A DNA stretch of 64,000 nt, taken from NCBI GenBank assembly GCA_964529305.1, contig CAZGUX010000183.1:5554-69553 (forward strand). The letters run 5' to 3'. Both the position numbers and the translations under genes were made by a program. Every line of letters begins with the position of its first letter. Within the stretch, counting starts at the first letter, position 1. The notes under the pieces are model-generated. The model was not told the origin of the DNA. It worked only from the letters and a program-made list of their open reading frames with translations, and ran no database searches. Positions 27,201-35,700 of this stretch are shown here, one piece after another. This stretch comes from CAZGUX01 sp964529305 (GTDB lineage: Bacteria > Acidobacteriota > Terriglobia > Bryobacterales > Bryobacteraceae).

Positions 27201-27439
27201 GTTTCATCGACGAGCGGCTGATGGGCGAACGGCGGTGGGAACACCGGTTCGCCGAATTCGACTACGACCAGGGGCCTCCGGCGCACCCGAGTTCCAGCCC
27301 GCGCCACCTGGTGACGGAAATCGCGCCGGCGGAGCGGGCGCGCACCTTTGCCGAAGCCACCGTCGGCCTCACCGCGGTCGAGGCAATGGAAGAAGCCTGC
27401 CGCTGTCTCCGCTGCGACGTCCGCAACGGAGACCACTAG
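24278..27439 (+). CDS. HoxF/NuoF-type diaphorase subunit fused to a GltD-like FAD/NAD(P) oxidoreductase
   Basis: A 1053-residue fusion. Residues 1-130 are a thioredoxin-like ferredoxin domain (VGMGTCGSGNGAES, RVGCFGFCAEEP). Residues about 150-560 are NuoF/HoxF/HydB-like, with the NAD(H)/FMN loop GRGGAGYQTG near 200, EGDPGAYMNRNEIESDPH near 235 and [4Fe-4S] ligands SCGKCVPCR near 488 and CGLG near 535. From about 565 a GltD/NfnL-type module follows: an Fe-S entry segment (CENSCPLHMNI, CQHPCENRCRR), the FAD dinucleotide fold GAGPAGLSC near 681, the second nucleotide fold GGGNAAID near 810 and the family C-terminus. Standard HoxF lacks the second half. The GTG start has GGGAGG upstream and overlaps hoxE by four bases. 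Two flavin/nucleotide sites suggest NAD/NADP coupling or electron bifurcation, which is inference. Confidence 0.92.
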   Translation: MTPQRITDLAGFNAVRESGLAKLLPPKPRIAVGMGTCGSGNGAESVYHAFNDAISGRGLGFHLSRVGCFGFCAEEPLVNVWLPGKPLVILRRIQANDVQAILDDLGAGRIPAELALCKIEEWDHITAHIKYGAGYPEIPHWHEVPFFKGQKKIVLRNCGLISPGDIEEYFAAGGYQGLYKVLIDGNPDSVIEQIKAAKLRGRGGAGYQTGIKWEIMRKAQAARKYVICNADEGDPGAYMNRNEIESDPHALLEGMIIGGYVMGAGEGIVYVRAEYPLAVHRLHRAIDQAKEYGLLGDNILGRGFHFHLSLVEGAGAFVCGEETALIRSLEGRAGRPTPRPPYPAESGLYGYPTNINNVETWYNVAPIVMKGPAWFTGTGSPKSPGTKVFSLVGKIHSTGLVEMPLGTPLKTFIYDVGGGGIHGRTVKAVQTGGPSGGCIPQDMFDTPVDYETLAQLGSIMGSGGMVVMDEDNCMVDVARYFIEFTQSESCGKCVPCRVGLDKALYYLNRFTRGEATEADLETLDELSRMIRDTSLCGLGQSAPNPVLTTLRHFQHEFEDHIRARRCRAGVCEDLALSPCENSCPLHMNIPRYLQLLKEDRLEDAFVSVVLDNPLPASTGRVCQHPCENRCRRAGDDESVNMREVHRYIADEAFASGRFDALCVRVAETRLPSTGKKVAIVGAGPAGLSCAYYSALLGHEVMVYDSNAEPGGMLRYALPEYRLSKTVLDKEIHLIRRVGVGFTGNTHVPGDVSLNDLDGQYDAIFLAIGTWKESWVYLPGTELKGVLPALPFLEAVSKGEIPELGRRVVVIGGGNAAIDSARTALRLGAKVTIIYRRERNDMPAIPEETEAAEAEGAGILFLATPHRVIGNASGGVQAIEVVRTRLGEYDASGRRRPIPTDEIVRVECDSVILAVGETVDADFAKASGLKIKQNSLIEVDRYTLETSRPKFYAGGDLITGASNVSNAMGYGKKAARFIDERLMGERRWEHRFAEFDYDQGPPAHPSSSPRHLVTEIAPAERARTFAEATVGLTAVEAMEEACRCLRCDVRNGDH

Positions 27440-27457
27440 AAAGGAGAGTCCCGGCCG

Positions 27458-28168
27458 ATGCCACAAAAAGTATCCATTCGAATTGACGGAGAGTTCATCA
27501 AAGCGAAGGACGACCAGACGATCCTCGAAGCGGCGCTGGCCAGCGGAAAGTTCATTCCGTCGTTGTGCCACATGAAAGGTCTGGATGCGGCCGGCGCCTG
27601 CCGTCTGTGCATCGTCGAAGTGGCGGGCGTGGGACGCCTGCTGCCCGCCTGCACCACCAAGGTTCAGGATGGGATGAGCGTCACCACCAAGTCGGACAAG
27701 CTTCGACGCTACCGGCGCATGGTGCTCGAACTGCTCTTCGCCGAGCGCAACCACGTGTGCGCCGTGTGCGTCTCCAACGGCCATTGCGAGTTGCAGGCAA
27801 TGGCGCGGAAACTCGGCGTCACCAGCGTCCGCTATCCGTACTCCTATCCCAGGCTGGAGGCGGACCTCACTCACGCCCGCTATGTGCTCGATCACAATCG
27901 CTGCATCTTGTGCACGCGCTGTGTCCGGGTGTGCAGCGATGTGGAGGGAGCCTACGTCTGGGACGTGGGCTCGCGCGGCGTTCAGTCGCGGCTGGTCTGC
28001 GAGCTGAACGTCTCCTGGGGCCAGTCGCAGAACTGCACCAGTTGCGGCAAGTGCGTGCAATCGTGCCCCACCGGCGCCCTGGCCGAGAAGGGTTTTGCGG
28101 CCGAGGAGATGACCAAACGGCTGGAGCCGATCTCGCGGCTGGCCACCAATCGGGGAGTCAAATTATGA
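27458..28168 (+). CDS. hoxU: HoxU-like iron-sulfur subunit of [NiFe] hydrogenase
   Basis: A 236-residue electron-wiring subunit related to the N-terminal part of NuoG; the length equals typical HoxU. In order: a plant-type [2Fe-2S] domain (SLCHMKGLDAAGACRLCIVEV, PACTTKV), a His/Cys [4Fe-4S] segment (NHVCAVCVSNGHCELQ near residue 100), and two classical [4Fe-4S] motifs (CILCTRCVRVC near 149 and CTSCGKCVQSCP near 191). It should connect the flavin subunit with the small hydrogenase subunit in the cytoplasm. It lies 18 bases after the fusion gene behind AAAGGAGA, and its TGA overlaps the ATG of hoxY. Confidence 0.93.
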   Translation: MPQKVSIRIDGEFIKAKDDQTILEAALASGKFIPSLCHMKGLDAAGACRLCIVEVAGVGRLLPACTTKVQDGMSVTTKSDKLRRYRRMVLELLFAERNHVCAVCVSNGHCELQAMARKLGVTSVRYPYSYPRLEADLTHARYVLDHNRCILCTRCVRVCSDVEGAYVWDVGSRGVQSRLVCELNVSWGQSQNCTSCGKCVQSCPTGALAEKGFAAEEMTKRLEPISRLATNRGVKL

Positions 28169-28695
28169 GCAAAGCGAAACTCGCCACCGTCTGGCTGGAC
28201 GGGTGTTCCGGCTGCCACATGTCGCTGCTCGATATCGACGAGGGCCTGCTCGCCATTGCCAGGAAGGCGGATCTCGTGTACGGACCGCTGGTGGACGCGC
28301 AGGAGTTCCCCGAAGGCGTCGATGTGACGCTGGTCGAAGGCGCGGTCAGCAGCCAGGACGATCTCCGGCTGGTGCAGAAGATCCGCGAGCGGACGCGCGT
28401 TCTGGTCGCTCTCGGCGATTGCGCCGTCACCAGCAACGTGCCCTCGATGCGCAACTCGATTCCGGTGAAGAAGCTGCTGTCCCAGATTTACGTCGACGCC
28501 CCCGACACGGAGAAGAAGCTGCCCGGCGACGGCGTGCCTGCCCTGTTGCGGCGGGCCGTTCCCGTCCACGAAGTGGTGAAGGTGGATCTGCACGTTCCGG
28601 GGTGCCCGCCGAAGGCGGACGCGATCGCATTTGCGATCGGTGAGCTGCTGGAGGGGCGCAAGCCCGATCTCGCGTCCAAGGTGATCTTCGGGTAA
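28165..28695 (+). CDS. hoxY: [NiFe] hydrogenase small subunit HoxY
   Basis: A 176-residue small subunit of the short group-3 kind, without a Tat leader and with ligands for only the proximal [4Fe-4S] cluster: DGCSGCHMSLLD (Cys14 and Cys17), GDCAVTSNVPS near residue 85 and PGCPPKADAI near 146. It pairs with HoxH and transfers electrons from the nickel site to HoxU. The ATG overlaps the hoxU stop (ATGA), so I do not use the longer frame running back into hoxU. Twelve bases and AAGGAGGA separate it from hoxH. Confidence 0.95.
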   Translation: MSKAKLATVWLDGCSGCHMSLLDIDEGLLAIARKADLVYGPLVDAQEFPEGVDVTLVEGAVSSQDDLRLVQKIRERTRVLVALGDCAVTSNVPSMRNSIPVKKLLSQIYVDAPDTEKKLPGDGVPALLRRAVPVHEVVKVDLHVPGCPPKADAIAFAIGELLEGRKPDLASKVIFG

Positions 28696-28707
28696 GGAGG
28701 AAGCCCA

Positions 28708-30129
28708 ATGCCAAGAACTATCACCATCGATCATGTCACCCGCATTGAGGGCCACGCCCGGATCACGCTGCACCTGAACGAGCAGGGCAAGCTGGGCGAT
28801 GTCCGGTTTCACGTCACGCAGGTGCGCGGTTTCGAGAAGTTCGTCGAAGGGCGGCCATACTACGAGATGCCGTCCATCACCGCGCGCATCTGCGGCATTT
28901 GTCCCATCAGCCACCTGATCGCCAGCGTCAAGGCCTGCGATGCCATCATGGCCGTGCAGATCCCGGAAGCCGCCCAACTGCTCCGCGAACTTCTCCATTG
29001 CGCCCAGTTCGTTCAATCGCACGCCCTGAGCTTCTTCCACCTTTCGGCGCCGGACCTGCTACTCGGAATGGACTCGGACCCGGCCTCCCGCAACATCCTG
29101 GGGATGGTGCAGAAGCACCCGGAACTGGCTCGCGACGGCATCGCGTTGCGCAAGTTCGGCCAGCAGGCCATCGAACGGCTGGCCGGGGAACGCATCCACC
29201 CGTCGTGGACCGTGCCCGGCGGTGTCAACCAGCCGCTCTCGCCGGAGAACCGTAACTTCATCATCGGCGAATTACCCATCGCGCGGTCAATCGTGCGCCG
29301 GACGCTGAAGTTCTTCAAAGGTTCTCTCGACCGCTACAGCGGTGAGATCGAGAGCTTCGGCAACCACCCGACGCGCTACGCGGGGTTGACGGACGCCGAT
29401 GGAAACCTGCAGATCTACGACGGCCTGCTGCGCTTCAAGGACCCCGAGGGCAAACCTCTGGCGACCGTCAAACGGCCCGTCGAGTACGCGAAGTACATCG
29501 CGGAGGCGACAACGGCCGGGTCGTACCTGAAGTCTCCGTATTTCAGGCCGGCCGGCTACCCGAACGGGATCTATCGCGTCGGACCCATGGCCCGGCTGAA
29601 TGTCGCCGAACAGTGCGGCACGCCGGAAGCCGACTCGGAACTCGAGGAATACCGGCAGCGGTTCGGGCGCATCGCGCAGAGCGCGTTCTTGAACCACTAC
29701 GCCCGCCTGATCGAGGCGCTGTACGCGGTGGAGCGCATGGAGCAACTGCTGGACGACCCGGCGATCCTCTCCACCCACGTTCGCGCGACCGCCGGCGTGA
29801 ACTCGCTCGAAGGGGTGGGCATCGCCGAGGCGCCGCGCGGCACCTTGATTCATCACTACAAAGTGGATGAGAAGGGCGCCATCCGCTGGGCCAACCTAAT
29901 CATCGCCACCGGGCACAACAACCTGGCGATCGGCCAGAGTTTGAAGCAGGTGGCCGAGCGCTACGTCGATCCCGATCATCTGGACGAAGGGATGCTCAAT
30001 CGGTTTCAAGCCGTGGTTCGGGCGTTCGACCCGTGCCTGAGCTGTTCCACGCACGCTCTGGGCGTTCCTGCGCTGGACGTGCGGCTGCTTTCGCACCGGG
30101 GAGACCTGATCGACCAGACCTCCTGGTAG
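28708..30129 (+). CDS. hoxH: [NiFe] hydrogenase large subunit HoxH
   Basis: A 473-residue catalytic subunit that binds the Ni-Fe(CN)2CO site and interconverts H2 with protons and electrons. Nickel ligands lie in RICGICPISH (residues about 60-69) and DPCLSCSTH (about 440-449). The protein continues for about 20 residues after that histidine (ALGVPALDV and onward), the C-terminal peptide that a HyaD/HoxW-type endopeptidase removes during maturation. Motifs and size match cytoplasmic group 3 enzymes, closest in form to group 3d. No hyp genes are in the window; a maturation peptidase is encoded 31 kb away at 61112. Confidence 0.95.
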   Translation: MPRTITIDHVTRIEGHARITLHLNEQGKLGDVRFHVTQVRGFEKFVEGRPYYEMPSITARICGICPISHLIASVKACDAIMAVQIPEAAQLLRELLHCAQFVQSHALSFFHLSAPDLLLGMDSDPASRNILGMVQKHPELARDGIALRKFGQQAIERLAGERIHPSWTVPGGVNQPLSPENRNFIIGELPIARSIVRRTLKFFKGSLDRYSGEIESFGNHPTRYAGLTDADGNLQIYDGLLRFKDPEGKPLATVKRPVEYAKYIAEATTAGSYLKSPYFRPAGYPNGIYRVGPMARLNVAEQCGTPEADSELEEYRQRFGRIAQSAFLNHYARLIEALYAVERMEQLLDDPAILSTHVRATAGVNSLEGVGIAEAPRGTLIHHYKVDEKGAIRWANLIIATGHNNLAIGQSLKQVAERYVDPDHLDEGMLNRFQAVVRAFDPCLSCSTHALGVPALDVRLLSHRGDLIDQTSW

Positions 30130-30131
30130 GA

Positions 30132-30145
30132 CGGCTCTTGAGCCG
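30132..30145 (+). terminator. Short hairpin after hoxH
   Basis: CGGCTC-TT-GAGCCG forms a six-base-pair stem immediately after the hoxH stop. No T-run follows, so transcription may continue into the symporter gene 95 bases on. Confidence 0.25.
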
Positions 30146-30239
30146 GGGCGGACGGCATTGCGCCGCTTCGCGATCGTGATCATAATCAGAACTCGCTGCT
30201 GTCGTCGCTGGCTTCGGGCATCGGCCCAAGGAACGTCAC

Positions 30240-31928
30240 GTGAAAGAAATCTCGCTCACCGCCATCGATTGGGTTGTCCTCGTCTTCTATCTCGTCGGGA
30301 TCCTCACGATTGGAGTGCTGGCTGGACGCAAGGTCCGCAGTACCGATCACTTCTTCCTTGGCGAGCGGAAGTTCAGCAAGTGGCTCATGATTGGCCAGAG
30401 TTTCGGAACAGGCACGCACGCCGACATGCCTGTGTCGCTGGCCGGCGCGGTCTACACAGTCGGCTTGTCGGCGATCTGGTTTCAGTGGAAGAACCTGTTC
30501 GCGACGCCGTTCTACTGGCTCTTCGCGCCGGTCGTCCGCCGCATCCGGCGGACAACCGTCGCGGAAGTGATGGAGGACCGGTATGGCCGGCTGATGGGCG
30601 CGGTATACACCGTCTTTTCGGTTGTGTTCTTCATCATTGGAATGGCGGGAATGTTGAAGGGCGCGGCCAAAGTCATCGTACAGGCCGCGGGCGCGCAGGT
30701 CCCGGTAAACCACCTCGTGATCGCGATGACCGCGGTCTTCATCCTCTACAGCTTCGTCGGCGGTCTGGTGGCGACGGCGTGGACGGACTTCCTGCAAGGG
30801 TTCCTGATTATCGTGTTGTCGTTTCTGCTGATCCCCTTGGGCTGGCGCCACGTCGGCGGGCTCGATGGAATCCGGCACACGCTGGGCGACGTCAAGCTCT
30901 CGCTCGCCACACCGGAAGGCATTGGCCCGGTCTTCATCCTGATCCTGACGATCAACGGGCTGATCGGGGTGATGGCGCAGCCGCACATGATCGGTGCGGT
31001 GGGCACGGGCCACAACGAACACGCCTGCCGTGTCGGCATGCTCTACGGCAACATGACCAAGCGCGTGTGCACGGTCGGCTGGGCGCTGGTGGGGTTGATC
31101 GCCGCGACGCTGCTGGCCAATGGCACGTTCGGCCCGCGCGCTTTGAACGATCCGGAGGAGGCGTTCGGGTTCACCTGCCGGCACCTGCTGTTCACGGGCG
31201 GCGTCGGCCTCCTGATCGCCAGCGTGCTCGCCACGAACATGGCTGGTTGTTCGGCGTTTATGGTGGATTCGGGCGCGGTGTTCACGCGCAACTTCTACGC
31301 CAAATACCTGGCTCCGGGCCGGTCCGACCGGCACTATCTCTGGACTGGACGTGTCAGCGGTCTCCTGATCACGCTCACCGCCGTGGTTTATTCCGTCTTC
31401 TTCATCGATCGCGTGCTGTACTCGTTCCTGCTGACCGAGACCATGGCGACGTTTGTCGGCGTGAGCCTGTTGGGCGGCATCTGCTGGAGGCGGGCCAACC
31501 GCCATGGCGCGGTGGCGAGTCTGGTCGCCGCCTTCGTCACCAATTTCGCGATGTACCATGCGCGCGGGCAACGGCTCGACAACTGGGACCCCTGGGTGTT
31601 TCTGACGGCGTTGGGTGTGGGGATGGCGACGCTGGTGGTGGTCAGCATCGCGACCCCGCCCGAATCCAATGACCGGCTGAACCTGTTCTTCGGCAACCTG
31701 CAGACTCCCAGTGACGCGGGACGCGAAGTCGAGGCGGGGGCGCATGAGCCGTCGCCGGCGGTGGCCGAATCCGGCCAGCAGTTGTTGCTGGTCAACCTGC
31801 TGCACCTGAAGCGCGGCGCCGCCGGATTGCCGTTCCGCACGGCGTATCGTGAGGACTTACAGGGCTTCGCCAAGGGCTGGGTGATCGTGATCGTCCTGGT
31901 AGGCGCGGTGTGGTTGTTGTTCCGATAG
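30240..31928 (+). CDS. Sodium:solute symporter family protein
   Basis: A 562-residue multi-pass membrane protein of the SSS family with about thirteen hydrophobic helices. Helix 1 reads IDWVVLVFYLVGILTIGVLAGR, followed by STDHFFLGERKFSKWLMIGQSFGTG, the region that forms part of the Na+ and substrate path in this family. VGGLVATAWTDFLQGFLIIV near residue 180 is the usual SSS signature area. The last 110 residues include a polar cytoplasmic stretch and a final helix (GWVIVIVLVGAVWLLF). Substrate is unknown (sugars, acids or inositol are common). The GTG start at 30240 is the first codon of the open frame that leads into helix 1. Confidence 0.9.
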   Translation: MKEISLTAIDWVVLVFYLVGILTIGVLAGRKVRSTDHFFLGERKFSKWLMIGQSFGTGTHADMPVSLAGAVYTVGLSAIWFQWKNLFATPFYWLFAPVVRRIRRTTVAEVMEDRYGRLMGAVYTVFSVVFFIIGMAGMLKGAAKVIVQAAGAQVPVNHLVIAMTAVFILYSFVGGLVATAWTDFLQGFLIIVLSFLLIPLGWRHVGGLDGIRHTLGDVKLSLATPEGIGPVFILILTINGLIGVMAQPHMIGAVGTGHNEHACRVGMLYGNMTKRVCTVGWALVGLIAATLLANGTFGPRALNDPEEAFGFTCRHLLFTGGVGLLIASVLATNMAGCSAFMVDSGAVFTRNFYAKYLAPGRSDRHYLWTGRVSGLLITLTAVVYSVFFIDRVLYSFLLTETMATFVGVSLLGGICWRRANRHGAVASLVAAFVTNFAMYHARGQRLDNWDPWVFLTALGVGMATLVVVSIATPPESNDRLNLFFGNLQTPSDAGREVEAGAHEPSPAVAESGQQLLLVNLLHLKRGAAGLPFRTAYREDLQGFAKGWVIVIVLVGAVWLLFR

Positions 31929-31956
31929 CAAGGACCTGACCCCGGCGAAATCTGAA

Positions 31957-31985
31957 CACATGATCCGTGCTACACTGATCATGTG
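31957..31985. promoter_or_regulatory. Palindromic operator overlapping the vapB start
   Basis: CACATGATC (31957-31965) and GATCATGTG (31977-31985) form a perfect nine-base inverted repeat with an 11-base spacer. The right arm contains the GTG start of the antitoxin gene and the spacer contains TACACT (31971-31976), a -10-like element. The layout is that of an autoregulatory site bound by the VapBC complex. If TACACT is used, transcription would begin at about the start codon, giving a leaderless mRNA. Confidence 0.6.
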
Positions 31986-32222
31986 AACGTCAACTTGACG
32001 CTAAGTATCGATGAAAGCGTGCTTCTAGAAGCACGCAAGTTGGCACTCGAACGCAGAACGACGGTCAACCAGATGGTTCGGGATTATCTGGCCGCCATTG
32101 TGGAAGCCGACTCCGGTCGCGCAGCGGCACGGCAGCGGCTAAAGGCATTGGGAGCAACGGGTGTCGTAGAAGTTGGACCTCGAACCTGGAGCCGTGACGA
32201 CCTTCATGAGCGCTCCCGGTGA
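31983..32222 (+). CDS. VapB-type antitoxin (ribbon-helix-helix)
   Basis: A 79-residue protein starting with GTG. Residues 1-40 (NVNLTLSIDESVLLEARKLALERRTTVNQMVRDYL) fit a ribbon-helix-helix DNA-binding fold: a short beta strand followed by two helices. The remaining basic and acidic tail would wrap the toxin. It overlaps the downstream PIN-domain toxin gene by 17 bases. It is expected to neutralise the toxin and to repress the operon through the palindrome at its start. The specific antitoxin subfamily is not certain. Confidence 0.85.
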   Translation: MNVNLTLSIDESVLLEARKLALERRTTVNQMVRDYLAAIVEADSGRAAARQRLKALGATGVVEVGPRTWSRDDLHERSR

Positions 32223-32649
32223 GCCTGTCTTCGTCGACACCAACATCCTCGTTTACGTGTACGAGCGGGGGAATGAGAGCCGGAATATCGCCTCCCGAGC
32301 GTTGCTCGACGACTTGATGGGTTCCGGTGCGCTGCGCCTGAGTGCCCAGGTCTTGCAGGAACTGTATGTCACGTTAACCCGAAAAGCCAAGATGGGTGTC
32401 CGGCCCGAACTAGCGGCAGCGTGGGTCGCAGACCTTGCTCGATGGCCCGTGCAATCTGTCGACTATGCGCTCGTGGCCGAAGCCATGCGCTTGAGCCGGG
32501 AGGCGGTGCTGTCTTATTGGGACGCTCTGATTGTTGTTGCAGCTGCCCGGAGCGGCGCGAGCCTTCTTTACAGCGAAGACCTCAACCATGGCCAGGCGCT
32601 GATGGGCGTGGAAATCGTCAATCCCTTCCGCGGAATCGGCATCATCTAG
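32206..32649 (+). CDS. VapC-type PIN-domain ribonuclease toxin
   Basis: A 147-residue PIN-domain protein. The first acidic residue lies in VFVDTNILVYVYE near residue 10, the second in QVLQELYVTL near 50, and the third in SYWDALIVVAA near 105, followed by LLYSEDLNHGQ near 120. This is the usual D-E-D-D constellation that holds Mg2+ for RNA cleavage. I use the ATG at 32206, since the open frame before it is only a TTG-initiated extension inside the antitoxin gene. With the antitoxin it forms a type II toxin-antitoxin pair. Confidence 0.9.
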   Translation: MSAPGEPVFVDTNILVYVYERGNESRNIASRALLDDLMGSGALRLSAQVLQELYVTLTRKAKMGVRPELAAAWVADLARWPVQSVDYALVAEAMRLSREAVLSYWDALIVVAAARSGASLLYSEDLNHGQALMGVEIVNPFRGIGII

Positions 32650-32779
32650 TCCCCTCGAAGCCACTGCACGAAACCTGAAGACGTGGCTACACGAACATTA
32701 CCCGGCAAAGCGTTCTCCAATGGCTCGCCTGCTATATTCGACCATAGACCAAAGTCGACGCGACGGGAGGGCAAGAAAC

Positions 32780-35700
32780 GTGGTGAAGCCCGTGGATCCA
32801 CCGAACGGCCGTATCATGGATGACTGGCGACAGATGCGCGTGCCGGTCACGTTCGGTCTGATTCTGGTTTCGCTCGGCTCTGCGGTGGCTTCCGATAAGC
32901 CGCGCCTGGACTACGGCCGCGACGTCCAGCCGATCCTCTCGGAGAACTGCTTCCACTGCCACGGTCAGGACGTCAAGAAACGCATGGCCGGGCTTCGCCT
33001 GGATTCGTTCGAAGGCGCAACCGCGTCACGCGGCGGGCGGGTCGCGCTGGTTCCCGGCAAACCGGAGGCCAGCGCGGTGTACCTGCGAATCACCGCACCG
33101 CAGCCGGCCAGGCGGATGCCGCCGCCGTCGTCCAACCGCGCGCTGACTCCCGAACAGATCGCGATCCTCAAGCGCTGGATCGAAGAGGGGAGCCAGTATT
33201 CCCAACATTGGGCCTTCATCCCGCCAACGCGGCCGGCCGTGCCGGACAGCGCGCCCGGATGGACGAAGCAACCCATTGACGGTTTCGTGGCCAAGCGCCT
33301 GGAAGCCGAAGGCCTGCGGCCCAGTCCGGAGGCGGCGCTGGCAACCTGGCTGCGCCGCGCTTCGCTCGACCTGACCGGCCTGCCGCCCTCGATTGCGGAA
33401 ATGGACTTGTTTCTCAGCGACCAAAAAGCCCGCGGCGAGGCGGCGTACGCGGCCGCGGTCGACCGCCTGCTCGCTTCCCCGCGCTATGGCGAGCGGATAG
33501 CGATGGACTGGCTGGACGTCGCCCGCTACGCCGACACCCACGGCTTCAACAACGACGCGGCGCGCTCGATGTGGCGCTGGCGCGATTGGGTAATCGACAG
33601 CTTCAACGCCAACATGCCCTACGACCGGTTCCTGACCGAGCAGTTGGCCGGCGACCTGCTTCCCAACCCGACCCTGGAACAACGGATCGCCACCGGGTTC
33701 GGACGGAACCACGTTATCAACTCGGAAGGCGGCATCATCGACGAGGAGTATCGCGTCGAGTACGTCGCCGACCGTGTCCGCACCCTCGGCATGGCATGGC
33801 TGGGCTTGACGCTCGAGTGCGCCCACTGCCACGACCACAAGTACGATCCCATCACCCAGCGCGACCACTACCGGTTGTTCGCGTTCTTCAACAATGTCCC
33901 CGAAATCGGCGAAGACGGGCGGGTGGCGAACGCCGTTCCGATCATGCCGGCGCCGACGCCGGCCCAGCGACGGAAGATGAGCGACCTCGAGGCCGCCATC
34001 GCTCGCCTCAGCGCGAAGGTCGAACGGCACGAGAAGTCCTGGGCCTGGCACAAGGCGGATGCCCGCCGGGCATCGGAGTTGGCGGCGCGGACCCTCGTGC
34101 CGGACGGGGCGTCGCTCGAGATCCACTGTGAGTCCGCGGAGGAGGTGGAGCGGGCATCGGCCGGCGGCTTCGCGTTCGCGCCGGGAGTGGCGGGGCAGGC
34201 GTGTCTTCCCGGCGACAGCAAACCGCGAACGGCGGGCAAAGTGCCCGTGTCGAAGCGAAGTCCGCTGACCTTCAGCGCATGGGTGAGGCCGGAGCCGGCG
34301 GATACCGATGTCGCGCTGCTTTCGGCCATCGATTACACGGTCAACCGCGCGGCCACCACATTCGGCAAGGGCATCGAACTGCGACTCGTCGGCGGGGAAC
34401 TGGAATTCCGCTTCGGCGATCGTTTCCCCGCGTATTCCATCCGCGTCCGGTCCGAGGGCGCCGCCATCGCGCCGGGCCAGTGGCGGAACGTGACGGTCGC
34501 CTACCAGGGAGCGGCCGGGAGCGACGCGATGCGCGTGCTGGCCTCCTGGGTGCGGATGTACGTCGACGGGCGCGAGGTGGCGACGCGCGTTCTGAACGAC
34601 GACGTCACGCTTCCCGACGCGAAGGGGGACAAGCCGGTCCCGACCTCGTTCCGCATCGGCTGGGACAACGAGGCCAACAGCGCTCGCCTGGCTGGTCGCT
34701 TGGACGAAATTGCTCTCTGGACGCGAGCCCTTCCCGATAGCGAGGTGACGAGCCTGTTCGAGAATCGGGCTCTTTCCTACGCTGCTGCAAGGCAACATGA
34801 AGGGAACGCCTCCGCCACCGAGACGGCATGGTTGCGCGGGGCGCTGCTGGCGGCGGCAAATCCGGGATACGCGGCCCACCTCGGCGAACGGGAACGAGTG
34901 CGCGCCGAGTGGCTGGCCCTGCGGCGCGACTCTCCCACTGTCATGGTGATGCAGGAAATGGCCACGCCGCGCGAAACGCACGTTCTGCTCCGCGGCGCCT
35001 ACAACGCGCCCGGCGAGAAGGTGGAGGCCGGCGTTCCCGAAGCGCTGCTCGGCGCATGGCCGGAGGGCGCGCCCAGGAACCGGCTGGGGCTGGCGCGATG
35101 GCTGACCAAGCCCGATCACCCGCTCACCGCCCGCGTGGTGGTGAACCGGTTTTGGCAGCAGTTGTTCGGCCAGGGGTTGGTCAAGACCAGCGACAATTTC
35201 GGCGTTCAGGGCGAGTGGCCGAGCCATCCCGAACTGCTCGACTGGCTGGCGCGGGAGTTCGTCGACTCCGGATGGGACGTCAAAGCGCTTCTCAAACGGA
35301 TCGTGCTCTCCGCCACCTATCGTCAGGACTCGGCGGCCTCGCCGGCCTTGTTCGCGCGCGACCCGGAGAACCGTCTGCTCGCGAGGGGACCGCGTTTTCG
35401 CCTGCCGGCTGAGATCCTCCGGGATCAATCCTTGTTCGTTGCCGGTCTTCTCCAAAACCGGTTGGGCGGGCCGAGCGTGTACCCTTACCAGGCAGCGGAT
35501 TTGTACAAGGGAATGGTGGTCGCGGCCGACTATCCCGGTACCCGATACGTCGAAAGCAAGGGCGCGGACCTCTACCGCCGCAGCCTGTATACGTTCTGGA
35601 AACGCACGGTGCCGCACCCGACCATGACGGTGTTCGACGCTCCGGACCGCGAGTTCTGCATCGTCCGGCGATCCACGACCAACACGCCGCTGCAGGCGCT

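Noticed and set aside
23987..28060. 1357-codon minus-strand open frame across the hydrogenase genes
   Set aside because: It is antisense to four well-supported genes; high GC content produces such shadow frames, and its sequence shows no domain.
23730..28168. Reading HoxE, HoxF and HoxU as part of respiratory complex I
   Set aside because: No nuoA-D, H-N genes follow, HoxU is short like hydrogenase HoxU, and hydrogenase subunits HoxY and HoxH follow directly.
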